Shown piece after piece: positions 30,090 to 37,918 of a DNA stretch of 64,000 nt. The notes beneath the pieces were generated by a model. That model had not been told where the DNA came from. It saw nothing but the letters and a program-made list of their open reading frames with translations, and did not search any database. The DNA is from Phocaeicola salanitronis DSM 18170 (GTDB lineage Bacteria > Bacteroidota > Bacteroidia > Bacteroidales > Bacteroidaceae). Where the stretch lies: contig NC_015164.1 of NCBI RefSeq assembly GCF_000190575.1, forward strand, positions 4,116,001 to 4,180,000, in the 5' to 3' direction. Every line of letters begins with the position of its first letter. The stretch's first letter is position 1. The position numbers and the translations under genes were made by a program.

Positions 30090-31172
30090 TTAATGATTGT
30101 CTTTCCGGTGTGCGCTCAGGTAGAAGTCAATGTTTTCTATGCTTAGCAAATTGATGGGCATGTAGTTGCATGCTTTTATCTCTTTTTTCAGTATCAGGTG
30201 ATTGCAGAGGCTTTCGATGCTGCTATACCCTTGCAGGGTTGGCTGTTGGGCAATGATGAAGTCGATGCTTCCTTTCCGCAGGCAGTCGACATTGCGTTGC
30301 AGCAAGTCGTATCCCATTAAGTGGAAATCTTTTTTCCCGTGTCTTTCCATGTATTCGCCGATGGCATAGGCTTTTGAGTTAAAGGTGATTCCGTACTGGA
30401 TGCCCGGATATTTCTTGAAAAAATTGTCCAATATCGTTTCATCCTCATCGGGGAGTTTGGCATACAGGTTTACGGTGAACATGTTCAGGTTCGGGCGATG
30501 CTCTTTCATATACGTGTAAAAACCTTCTTCGCGGTGCAATTGTTGGTTTGAGCCTAATCTGCCTTCGCTGATTTGCCGGAAGATGACCAGTTCTGTTGCG
30601 CCTTGCATCAACATGCTCATCATCCGTGCGGCGAAATACCCGCTTTGTTCGGCATGTTGTCCGTAAAAACATAGAGGATTTAGTTTCGGAATATTCGAGT
30701 CTATAAATATATAAGGTATGCCATGCGTCCGGAGTTCGGATATGAAGCTTTCTGTTTCCGATTCGATGGTGGGGGAAATAATCAGTCCGTCCGGCGATTG
30801 TTCCAGTAGCTTTTTGCCTGATTTCAGAAAATCTCCTAAAGTGTATTGGTCGTAATAGGCGAGGGCAAGCGATATGTTGAAGTCTGAAAAATCTTTGATG
30901 GCTTGTTTCATGCCGTTTTCTACGTAAGACCAATATTCACCTTCCGAATGTTGTGGCAAAAGGCAGGCAAAGACGTATTTCTTGTTCGAAGCTAACGCGC
31001 TTGCATACATGTTGGGCTGGTAATCAAGCTTCTTCAGGATTTTTTCTACTTTCTCCCTGCTTTTTTCAGATACTCCGCTGCGCCCGTGCAATACACGGTC
31101 AACGGTTCCTACCGATACTCCCGCTAATTGGGCTATATCTTTAATTCGGATTCGTTCTTCTGGTTTATCCAT
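30090..31172 (-). CDS. LacI-family regulator of hexuronate genes
   Basis: A 360-residue LacI-type repressor from ATG 31172 (MDKPEERIRIKDIAQLAGVS). The helix-turn-helix is IKDIAQLAGVSVGTVDRVLH, with the hinge helix region LDYQPNMYASALAS; the rest is a periplasmic-binding-like sensor domain (about 65-350). SVGTVDRVLHGRSGVS is typical of Bacteroidetes sugar-acid regulators. The longer frame to 31220 was rejected because the classic N-terminus begins at 31172. It lies between uxaA (same strand, 39 bp downstream) and the divergent KDG kinase gene and very likely controls both through a palindrome at 31281-31296. Confidence 0.93.
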   Translation of the reverse strand: MDKPEERIRIKDIAQLAGVSVGTVDRVLHGRSGVSEKSREKVEKILKKLDYQPNMYASALASNKKYVFACLLPQHSEGEYWSYVENGMKQAIKDFSDFNISLALAYYDQYTLGDFLKSGKKLLEQSPDGLIISPTIESETESFISELRTHGIPYIFIDSNIPKLNPLCFYGQHAEQSGYFAARMMSMLMQGATELVIFRQISEGRLGSNQQLHREEGFYTYMKEHRPNLNMFTVNLYAKLPDEDETILDNFFKKYPGIQYGITFNSKAYAIGEYMERHGKKDFHLMGYDLLQRNVDCLRKGSIDFIIAQQPTLQGYSSIESLCNHLILKKEIKACNYMPINLLSIENIDFYLSAHRKDNH

Positions 31173-31236
31173 GTCTTTATACCTAAAAATATGTTGAAAA
31201 AGAGGATTCGCTGCGTGCAACGAAAAAATATCGATA

Positions 31237-31244
31237 CAAATATA
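31237..31244 (-). promoter_or_regulatory. -7 box for lacI-uxaA transcript
   Basis: TATATTTG on the minus strand fits TAnnTTTG, giving a leader of about 60 nt before the regulator ATG. Confidence 0.5.
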
Positions 31245-31252
31245 TCACTTTT

Positions 31253-31283
31253 TTTGGTATTTAAAAAATAAATCGTACCTTTG
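31253..31283 (+). promoter_or_regulatory. Promoter for KDG kinase gene
   Basis: TTTG at 31253-31256 and TACCTTTG at 31276-31283 are 19 bp apart, an excellent Bacteroidetes promoter. Predicted start is near 31290, about 95 bp before the kinase ATG. Confidence 0.8.
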
Positions 31284-31296
31284 TGTGCGTACACAA
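31281..31296. promoter_or_regulatory. LacI-type operator candidate
   Basis: TTGTGTGCGTACACAA is a dyad with 6-bp perfect arms. It overlaps the end of the -7 box and the predicted transcription start of the kinase gene, the right place for repression by the neighbouring LacI-family protein. Confidence 0.6.
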
Positions 31297-31384
31297 TGAG
31301 GATATTTTTTAGTTGTGTGCTTGGCAAAGGATAAGAACTTGATTTTAATCAAACTTAGTATAAATAGTATAAAAATTATTAGCA

Positions 31385-32407
31385 ATGGGAAAAATTGTTA
31401 CGTTAGGCGAGATTATGTTGAGACTGTCTACTCCGGGAAACACCCGTTTCGTACAGTCTGATAATTTTGATGTTGTCTACGGCGGTGGCGAAGCGAATGT
31501 AGCTGTCAGCTGTGCCAACTATGGTCATGATGCATATTTTGTGACTAAATTGCCTAAGCATGAAATCGGACAATGTGCCCTCAACGCTTTGCGCAAATAT
31601 GGCGTAAAGACCGACTACATTGCTCGTGGCGGTGACCGTCTGGGTATTTATTATCTTGAAACAGGTGCTTCTATGCGCCCGAGTAAAGTGATTTACGACC
31701 GTGCACACTCAGCTATCGCTGAAGCTGAGCCTTCTGACTTCGACTTTGATGCTATCATGGAAGGTGCTGACTGGTTCCACTGGTCGGGCATCACGCCGGC
31801 TATTTCCGATAAAGCTGCAGAACTGACCAAATTGGCTTGCGAGGCTGCCAAGCGTCACGGAGTAACGGTATCTGTAGACTTGAACTTCCGTAAGAAATTG
31901 TGGACCAAGGAAAAAGCCCAGTCTATCATGCGCCCGTTGATGCAATACGTGGATGTTTGCATCGGAAACGAAGAAGATGCGGAACTCTGCCTGGGATTCA
32001 AGCCCGATGCTGATGTAGAAGGCGGAAAGACCGATGCAGAAGGTTACAAAGGCATTTTCACTGCCATGGCGAAAGAATTCGGATTCAAGTATGTTATCTC
32101 TACCTTGCGTGAATCGTTCTCGGCTACTCACAATGGCTGGAAAGCTATGATTTATAACGGTGAAGAGTTCTATACATCGAAGCGTTACGATATCAACCCC
32201 ATTATCGACCGTGTAGGTGGCGGCGACTCGTTCTCAGGCGGTATCATCCACGGTCTGCTGACGAAGCCGAACCAAGGCGAAGCATTGGAATTTGCCGTAG
32301 CTGCTTCTGCATTGAAACATACCATCAACGGTGACTTCAACCTTGTTTCGGTAGAAGAGGTAGAAGCACTGGCTGGCGGTGATGCAAGCGGTCGTGTACA
32401 ACGATAA
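31385..32407 (+). CDS. kdgK: 2-keto-3-deoxygluconate kinase
   Basis: A 340-residue PfkB-family sugar kinase that phosphorylates KDG to KDPG with ATP. The N-terminal motif is VVYGGGEANVAVSCANYGHD, the C-terminal PfkB signature with catalytic Asp is DRVGGGDSFSGGIIHGLL. IVTLGEIMLRLSTPGNTRF is the usual start of KDG kinases. Context supports the assignment: altronate dehydratase on one side and KDPG aldolase immediately after. A 2-dehydro-3-deoxygalactonate kinase activity cannot be excluded. Confidence 0.9.
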   Translation: MGKIVTLGEIMLRLSTPGNTRFVQSDNFDVVYGGGEANVAVSCANYGHDAYFVTKLPKHEIGQCALNALRKYGVKTDYIARGGDRLGIYYLETGASMRPSKVIYDRAHSAIAEAEPSDFDFDAIMEGADWFHWSGITPAISDKAAELTKLACEAAKRHGVTVSVDLNFRKKLWTKEKAQSIMRPLMQYVDVCIGNEEDAELCLGFKPDADVEGGKTDAEGYKGIFTAMAKEFGFKYVISTLRESFSATHNGWKAMIYNGEEFYTSKRYDINPIIDRVGGGDSFSGGIIHGLLTKPNQGEALEFAVAASALKHTINGDFNLVSVEEVEALAGGDASGRVQR

Positions 32408-32416
32408 AATCCTTTT

Positions 32417-32483
32417 ATTCACCACAGATTACACAGATTATTTTATTTTGAACCAATAAATCTGTGTAATCTGTGGTGAGAAT
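32417..32483. repeat. ACCACAGATTACACAGATT inverted repeat
   Basis: Arms TTCACCACAGATTACACAGA and TCTGTGTAATCTGTGGTGAG enclose a short A/T loop. It fills the gap between the kinase and aldolase genes and is a diverged member of the CAGATTA family at 17869 and 25140. Confidence 0.8.
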
Positions 32484-32507
32484 ATCATAAACTTAAAACT
32501 TTAAATT

Positions 32508-33176
32508 GTGGCAAAATTTGATAAGATAGCTGTGTTGAACAAAATCGGTTCAACCGGCATGGTGCCTGTGTTCTACCATAAAGACGCAGAAGTGGCAAAG
32601 AAAGTGGTTAAGGCTTGCTATGATGGCGGCGTGCGTGCTTTCGAGTTTACAAACCGTGGTGACTTCGCTCACGAGGTATTTGCCGAAGTAGTGAAGTTCG
32701 CCGCTAAGGAATGTCCTGAAATGGCGTTGGGCGTAGGCTCTGTAGTAGACCCTGCTACGGCTGCACTCTATATCCAGTTGGGAGCCAACTTCGTGGTAGG
32801 TCCGTTGTTCAATCCCGAAATCGCTAAGGTATGCAACCGCCGTTTGGTAGCTTATACGCCGGGATGCGGAAGCGTATCCGAAGTAGGCTTCGCGCAAGAA
32901 GTGGGATGCGACTTGTGCAAGATATTCCCGGGCGATGTATTAGGTCCGAAATTGGTAAAAGGCATGTTGGCTCCGATGCCTTGGTCGAAACTGATGGTGA
33001 CCGGCGGTGTAGAGCCTACTCAAGAAAACCTGACCGCTTGGATTAAGGCAGGCGTATTCTGCGTAGGTATGGGCTCGAAGCTGTTCCCGAAAGACAAGGT
33101 AGCGGCTGAGGACTGGGCATACATTACCGACAAGTGTAAAGAAGCATTAGGCTATATTGCCGAAGCTCGTAAATAA
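32508..33176 (+). CDS. eda: KDPG/KHG aldolase
   Basis: A 222-residue class I aldolase that splits 2-keto-3-deoxy-6-phosphogluconate into pyruvate and glyceraldehyde 3-phosphate (and may act on 4-hydroxy-2-oxoglutarate). The start is GTG at 32508. The Schiff-base lysine is in [10 protein letters not shown], the phosphate-binding loop in [14 protein letters not shown] and [12 protein letters not shown], and the catalytic Glu in [11 protein letters not shown]. It completes the KDG route begun by the kinase 100 bp upstream. Confidence 0.93.
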   Translation: MAKFDKIAVLNKIGSTGMVPVFYHKDAEVAKKVVKACYDGGVRAFEFTNRGDFAHEVFAEVVKFAAKECPEMALGVGSVVDPATAALYIQLGANFVVGPLFNPEIAKVCNRRLVAYTPGCGSVSEVGFAQEVGCDLCKIFPGDVLGPKLVKGMLAPMPWSKLMVTGGVEPTQENLTAWIKAGVFCVGMGSKLFPKDKVAAEDWAYITDKCKEALGYIAEARK

Positions 33177-33323
33177 AGAAAGATTCGGAACGAAAGTTCA
33201 TTTTGTTTAAAGGTGTATAAAGTGAGAGGCATCGCAGGCATGCAAAAGCATGTTTTGCGATGCTTTCTTTTTATGTTTGCAATAGTAGAGGGAATATACA
33301 AATCTATACCATGCATGGTATAG

Positions 33324-33547
33324 CTAAATGCGGACATCATTATTGGTTTTATTTAATTTGTCCAAATCCCATTTCGCAACATTGTTTTCAATGTATTCGG
33401 CAATATGGTTCATCTCATCGGTGTTTCTGATGATGCGCTCATGAAAACGGGATTGCCATGCAAAAGGGATGTTGTTTTGGCGGGAATAACAGGTCATAGC
33501 ACGTTTAAATCCTCCGATAACAACAGATAATGCCCCACGCTTATGTG
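33324..33547 (-). pseudogene. C-terminal remnant of REP-associated (IS200-like) transposase
   Basis: The minus strand encodes about 73 residues ending at a TAG (33324-33326): GGFKRAMTCYSRQNNIPFAW and QSRFHERIIRNTDEMNHIAE, then YIENNVAKWDLDK. This is the conserved C-terminal part of RAYT/TnpA-REP transposases (family pattern FAWQSRFHDRIIR...IAEYIENN.AKW). The 5' part is missing: a MITE-like element abuts it at 33548 and nothing transposase-like continues beyond. RAYTs mobilise short palindromes, several of which lie within 800 bp. Confidence 0.8.
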
Positions 33548-33741
33548 AGAAACTGTTTTGAATTTCTCCAAAAAGTTTTTCTCGTCTTGATGTATCCGTT
33601 TTCGTGTGTGCTTTGGGCGATTTTTTGGTCCTTTCCGCTTCTGTTCTTCGTCAGATAGCCCGCTATCTTCCTCATCACACAAGCGGAAATGCCTCAAAAA
33701 CTCATCCCAAATCATCGCACGATAAATTCAAAACAGTTTCT
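33548..33741 (-). mobile_element. MITE-like element, copy 3 (194 bp)
   Basis: Ends AGAAACTGTTTTGAATTT and AAATTCAAAACAGTTTCT, interior nearly identical to copy 2 but on the opposite strand, with the reading frame MIWDEFLRHFRLCDEEDSGL intact. It joins the transposase remnant and probably truncated it. Confidence 0.8.
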
Positions 33742-33808
33742 GATATTTCTCGCATTCTATTGTCAACAGTTTCTGTTTTCCAACGTGCTTGTTGTGATGG
33801 TCGTGGTT

Positions 33809-33836
33809 GTAGAGACGATGTGCACATCGTCTCTAC
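33809..33836. repeat. 28-bp palindrome, GTAGAGACGATG family, copy 2
   Basis: A perfect 28-bp palindrome with arms GTAGAGACGATGTG. No gene is supported from 33177 to 34391 apart from the transposase remnant; repeats fill much of this 1.2 kb. Confidence 0.85.
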
Positions 33837-34060
33837 TGTTTCCTCACCATTTCTATACCGTTTCGCATTCAATTCACATATAGTATGCGTATTCACAAAG
33901 GTAATGATAAATCTTAAGAAGCGGTAGAACATGAGTCGTAAAATCATATCTTTTATGCCTCTTCATAGAGGTTATTCATTGCTCTATGTTCCTGCAGCTT
34001 GTTGCTAATGCAATGAATCAAGGCTGATAATCTGTTCGCGGTAGCCTGAGTTTTATATTC

Positions 34061-34134
34061 CACGGGCTGGAATGTACATTCCATTGGCTGGAATATACGT
34101 TCTACGGCATGGAATATACGTTCCAGCCCGTGGA
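34061..34134. repeat. Nested palindromes, CCACGGGCTGGAA outer arms
   Basis: Outer arms CCACGGGCTGGAA and TTCCAGCCCGTGG enclose short GGAATATACGTTC-type palindromes. The build (outer arm plus several small palindromes) mirrors the nest at 14117-14219. Coordinates are within a base or two. Confidence 0.7.
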
Positions 34135-34235
34135 ACATAAAACCTAATAGGCTGGAATGATAATGTATACTATGTGCGGTATGGATTTGTGTATTCTTCC
34201 GAACATTTTGCATACGGGCATTTCGCACCGTTTCT

Positions 34236-34263
34236 GTAGAGACGATGTGCACATCGTCTTTAC
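34236..34263. repeat. 28-bp palindrome, GTAGAGACGATG family, copy 3
   Basis: One mismatch from a perfect palindrome. The left flank here (ACAAATCC, then TTTCGCACCGTTTCTG read on the other strand) matches the right flank of the copy at 14354, showing a shared larger module in opposite orientation. Confidence 0.8.
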
Positions 34264-34391
34264 TATGTAGTATACACAAAATGTACAAATGTAAATGCCG
34301 CACACAGTATAAACAGGCTGTAAAGATAATGCAAGGGCGGTTTTATCGGAAAGGCTGGCGGTTGCCACTCCGGCATGTGTGCAGAAGCAGC

Positions 34392-36083
34392 TTATATCTG
34401 CATGGTAATATATTCATAAAGTGACATTTGTGCGGGCAGGTCGATGTTCAGTCGTGTGCGCAGGCGCAGGGTTTTGGTGCGTACCGAAGAGGGGTTGATG
34501 CCCAGCAGCGATGCCTCGTCGTTGGTGTCGAATCCGAACATGTAGAGGCAGCAGTATGCCCACTCCGATTCGCTCAGGTCGGGGCAGCAGTCGATGACGT
34601 ACCTCCGCAGGTCGGGATATATTTTTTGCGCTTGTTGCTTGATTTGTTCCCATAGCTCTTCGCTAATGAGCGTCCGGGTGTTTTGCGGCTTCCTCTGCTT
34701 TGCCAGCTGGTGCAGTTTCTTATATGCAGGCGAGCTTTCCAGCATGTTTTCCCGCAGGGTGCGGTAGCGTGCGGTCAGCGTTTCCATTTCTTCGCGCATC
34801 CGTTCCAGTTCCTTTTCCTCTTCTTCCGAATGTTTCAGCAAGGCGTTTTTCCGTTCCATCTCGATGGAAAGCTCCAGCAGGCGGTTGCGTGTATCGCGTA
34901 TGTCCGCTTGTTGCAGCAGGAGTTTCTTTTCCGTCCGCTTGCGGTAGCCGAAGTATGCCCACAGCATGGCTAACACCACTATCAGGCATACGGCGCAAGC
35001 CAGCAGATAGCCCGTTTGCCTGAGCCGAAGCTCGGCATTCTCGGTCATCAGCTTTTGGTGCTTGTAGCGGTTTTCTATTTCGAGTATTTTCGATTCGTTG
35101 GAGGAGATGAAAAAAGAATCTTTCAGAAGTGAATATTCTTCTAGGTGCTTTAAGGCATCAGCATAGTTCTCTTGTTGTTTGCAGAGTAGATACTTTGTTT
35201 TATTAATTAGAAGTAAACTTTGGGCAGAATGTTGTGGAATCTTGTTCAAAAGTGCCTCTGCCTTATTGTAAGATTGCATTTGGAAATATAAGTCTATCAA
35301 TGCCCAATAATCCGATATCGAATCTTGGCTTATAGCCAATGCTTGATGAAAATAGGATTCTGCTTTTTCATATTTGTGTTTCATAGCGTAAATGTTTCCA
35401 TATGCGTTTAATAAAGAGGCATATACATTTTTATCATTTAATGTTTTCCCTATTGAGTCTGCTTTTTGGAGGTATGTTAAAGCTTTTGATAATGAATCCA
35501 TGTAAGCATAGTTTCTGCAAATGTCTCTTAGTGCACAGACATAACTTCTTTGGTTTTGGGCTTTTTTAAACAAGAGCGCAGCTTCCTTTCTTTTTTTTAG
35601 TGACTCTGAAGCAAATTCGTTAATTGAATACAAGTCTGCTGTATACGAACACACATATCCCATTAGTTGATAATCATTGTTTTCTTCTGCTTTCTGATAT
35701 ACGTGAGTATACGTATCCATTGCTTTGTTTGTTTCTCCTTCAGCTGCATATGCCATGCCTAAATAGAATTCGGACTTCAATGCTTTTTCTTTCTTTTTAT
35801 ATTTTCGATACAAATTGAATGTCATTTCCATGTCTGTGGATGATGGTAAGGGAACATTTGCAGCTCGGTGTGATAATTCAGCTTTTAGCAAATACCAATG
35901 TGCTAAACTTTCGGCATTCAGTGTATCTGTGTTTATTGTAGATAATAAGGAATAGGCACTGTCTGGTTGTGATTGCATTAGGCCTTCTATTTTATTTAAT
36001 ATAGTAGGGCTTGTCGGATGGTTATTGCATCCACCTAAAATGGTTGCAATAATCAAGACAAAAAATGTAGCTTGTTTCTTCAT
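34392..36083 (-). CDS. TPR lipoprotein with membrane segment and HTH output
   Basis: A 563-residue Bacteroidetes signalling protein. Residues 1-19 form a lipoprotein-type signal (VLIIATILGGC), about 25-330 hold tetratricopeptide repeats (EKALKSEFYLGMAYAAEGET, KYEKAESYFHQALAISQDSI), one membrane helix spans about 360-380 (LLACAVCLIVVLAMLWAYFG), a coiled coil follows (about 395-455), and the C-terminus is a LuxR-like helix-turn-helix (LSESEWAYCCLYMFGFDTND then SLLGINPSSVRTKTLRLRTR). It should sense something in the periplasm and act on DNA or a partner inside. Proteins of this layout often lie near surface-structure genes; a fimbrial locus starts 2 kb away, which is only suggestive. Confidence 0.88.
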   Translation of the reverse strand: MKKQATFFVLIIATILGGCNNHPTSPTILNKIEGLMQSQPDSAYSLLSTINTDTLNAESLAHWYLLKAELSHRAANVPLPSSTDMEMTFNLYRKYKKKEKALKSEFYLGMAYAAEGETNKAMDTYTHVYQKAEENNDYQLMGYVCSYTADLYSINEFASESLKKRKEAALLFKKAQNQRSYVCALRDICRNYAYMDSLSKALTYLQKADSIGKTLNDKNVYASLLNAYGNIYAMKHKYEKAESYFHQALAISQDSISDYWALIDLYFQMQSYNKAEALLNKIPQHSAQSLLLINKTKYLLCKQQENYADALKHLEEYSLLKDSFFISSNESKILEIENRYKHQKLMTENAELRLRQTGYLLACAVCLIVVLAMLWAYFGYRKRTEKKLLLQQADIRDTRNRLLELSIEMERKNALLKHSEEEEKELERMREEMETLTARYRTLRENMLESSPAYKKLHQLAKQRKPQNTRTLISEELWEQIKQQAQKIYPDLRRYVIDCCPDLSESEWAYCCLYMFGFDTNDEASLLGINPSSVRTKTLRLRTRLNIDLPAQMSLYEYITMQI

Positions 36084-36106
36084 AACTCTGTCTTTATAGT
36101 TGCTTG

Positions 36107-36114
36107 CAAATTTA
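36107..36114 (-). promoter_or_regulatory. -7 box of TPR-HTH gene
   Basis: TAAATTTG on the minus strand, 24 bp before the start codon. Confidence 0.5.
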
Positions 36115-36255
36115 GAAATTATTCCTTTTTCGATGGAAGATGAAATGTTGAATAATTGCTCGTGTATACGTCAAAGTCTATAAGTTGTTGAAAATCAAGT
36201 GTGGCTTGAGTACGCTGAATCTATGTGATTTGATCAAAACTACAAAAGATAAGCG

Positions 36256-36263
36256 TAATTTTG
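36256..36263 (+). promoter_or_regulatory. -7 box for small membrane protein genes
   Basis: TAATTTTG fits TAnnTTTG, about 43 bp before the ATG at 36306. A TTTG at 36229-36232 is 23 bp upstream, longer than ideal. Confidence 0.45.
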
Positions 36264-36305
36264 CAATACTATCCGAAGTGGATAAATGAAAGTTGGATAG
36301 CTTAA

Positions 36306-36632
36306 ATGAGTACGCCTATGGTTAATATTCGTAAAAATAGTATGAACTTTAAGTTGATTCTGTTCATACTGTTGTATATCCTTTCAATTAAAGATATGTT
36401 AGAACGTGGTTCTATCTTTTCTGAAAGGATTGTTCCTACAATTGTAGATTTCATTACATTTCTTGCCGGTGGATTCATTGTGTATTATAACAAGTTTTGG
36501 AAACAAGTTGTTAAAAGTAAACGCGGAAATCTTGTATTGGCTCTTTGTCTCCTTTTGTGTTGCATTGTGTATGTGGCTATTTATGTGAAAACATTGCTAT
36601 TCAACAATATTTTTCAATCCGTTATGGGATAA
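36306..36632 (+). CDS. Small membrane protein, unknown
   Basis: A 108-residue protein with three hydrophobic segments (FKLILFILLYILSI, IVDFITFLAGGFIVYY, LVLALCLLLCCIVYVAIYV). No family recognised. An internal ATG at 36345 (MNFKLILF) is an equally good start and would drop the polar first 13 residues. It is followed 42 bp later by a small lipoprotein gene on the same strand, and both lie divergent to the TPR-HTH gene. Function unknown. Confidence 0.65.
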   Translation: MSTPMVNIRKNSMNFKLILFILLYILSIKDMLERGSIFSERIVPTIVDFITFLAGGFIVYYNKFWKQVVKSKRGNLVLALCLLLCCIVYVAIYVKTLLFNNIFQSVMG

Positions 36633-36674
36633 ATGAACGTTTATTTGATTGTTAAATTCTAAACATTTTAAATT

Positions 36675-37085
36675 ATGAAAACTTTTATGTCTAAGACTTG
36701 TATTTGCTTGTTCGTTTTTCTTTCCGCTTTCCTGTCCGGTTGTGATGATCATGACGATGTGAAGCTTGCTTCGTTGGCAGATGTCTTATATCAAGCGGTA
36801 TGGAATGCCACAGAAACAGTATATAATGAAGATGGAAGTATAGCTTTGCAGGATACTTATATTTTTCAGTTCCTTTCTGAATCTCGAGGTGAAATAGTCG
36901 AAAGAGATGATTCAGGAAATCTCGCTTGGACATCAGAATTTGATTATGAAATTCATGACAATATAGTAACCTTTAAAGGGGGGTGGGTCGGACAATGGTT
37001 AGTGGTGGAATACACTCAAGACAAGGTTGTCTTGCAATCGTACCAGCCTAAAAGATATGTATTGATTGTACAAAAGTACGAATAA
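36675..37085 (+). CDS. Small lipoprotein, unknown
   Basis: A 136-residue predicted lipoprotein. The signal peptide CICLFVFLSAFLSGCDDHDD has a clear lipobox (LSGC). The mature part reads as a small lipocalin-like or beta-sandwich domain (QAVWNATETVYNEDGSIALQ, IFQFLSESRGEIVERDDSGN, YEIHDNIVTFKGG, WLVVEYTQDKVVLQSY), similar in style to lipocalin-like DUF domains of gut Bacteroides. Probably co-transcribed with the membrane protein gene before it. Confidence 0.75.
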   Translation: MKTFMSKTCICLFVFLSAFLSGCDDHDDVKLASLADVLYQAVWNATETVYNEDGSIALQDTYIFQFLSESRGEIVERDDSGNLAWTSEFDYEIHDNIVTFKGGWVGQWLVVEYTQDKVVLQSYQPKRYVLIVQKYE

Positions 37086-37400
37086 AAAGTGATAAACAGA
37101 AAAATGTAGCAAAGTTATTGGCAGATAGGCGTTTTAGGAAGATGGCTTGAAAAAATGAAAGACAGAAAAAGCAATGAAAAAGCCAAGTTAGGACATCGCA
37201 GCGTTACCAATTCGTGACCATGCTCAAAACAGGTTATGATGAGGTTGGAAGAATATAGAAAATACTAACTTCCAGTGAGTTACTAACAACTCACGCAAGA
37301 AAATGAGGCGTGAACGAGAATTGCAGTATTCCTCAATGATTTGCGTAGCGACGAAGGATTCTTCACGAACTAAATTTGAAACCAAAAAAATTTTAGAACG
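37086..37400. other. Gap without gene
   Basis: 315 bp with no supportable gene or clear repeat. It includes an ACTCAC/GTGAGT-type short dyad near 37275-37295. Base composition and scattered stop codons suggest decayed or transferred DNA at the boundary of the fimbrial island. Confidence 0.4.
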
Positions 37401-37802
37401 ATGAAGAGTGCTTTGTCAGCAGGCGACATCAGGTCATTTGCGTCGGAGAAAGGAGATTCCGACAGCATCCTTGCCGTCCTTTTCCCGGACGGCAAGGCCA
37501 TCGGTCAGCCCTATACACGCAACCGCACGGACATCAGGATGGTTCGTGTGTTCAGCGAGGACGAAGCCTACGGCATTTTCAGGCGTCTGTGCGGGAAAGA
37601 GTATATTTTTCCGGTGAGTGACGGAAAGTATCATTACCATGCGTGCCTGCTTGCCAAACCATATACCGGTTATCTGCTTTACAGTTTTCATGTGAAGCCC
37701 GACACTTATGAGGTCGGTGTCATTTATGTGCATTCACCCGAACTTCGTAAACTCGGTATAAAGGAGCTTCATTTAGTAAAAGCCATAAAAATAAAGAAAT
37801 AA
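37401..37802 (+). CDS. Unknown small protein at island boundary
   Basis: A 133-residue soluble protein I do not recognise. It has a polar N-terminus (MKSALSAGDIRSFASEKGDS), a compact alpha/beta look (DGKAIGQPYTRNRTDIRMVR, VFSEDEAYGIFRRLCGKEYI, YHACLLAKPYTGYLLYSFHV), and a basic C-terminal end. No signal peptide or membrane segment. Its G+C-rich codons match the fimbrial genes downstream more than the AT-rich genes upstream. It could be a gene from a conjugative element; not certain. Confidence 0.6.
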   Translation: MKSALSAGDIRSFASEKGDSDSILAVLFPDGKAIGQPYTRNRTDIRMVRVFSEDEAYGIFRRLCGKEYIFPVSDGKYHYHACLLAKPYTGYLLYSFHVKPDTYEVGVIYVHSPELRKLGIKELHLVKAIKIKK

Positions 37803-37918
37803 TCCATTGTTCTTTGACATACATATGAAAAATAAGGGGGTTAGATGATAAAAAGCTCTGATTAGAGGCCTAATACGAACGGATTTTTGTAAATTCGCAA
37901 AATTTTTAGAAATCCGAA

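Noticed and set aside
33953..34303. 116-codon minus frame in repeat nest
   Set aside because: Made of palindromes; no gene-like sequence.
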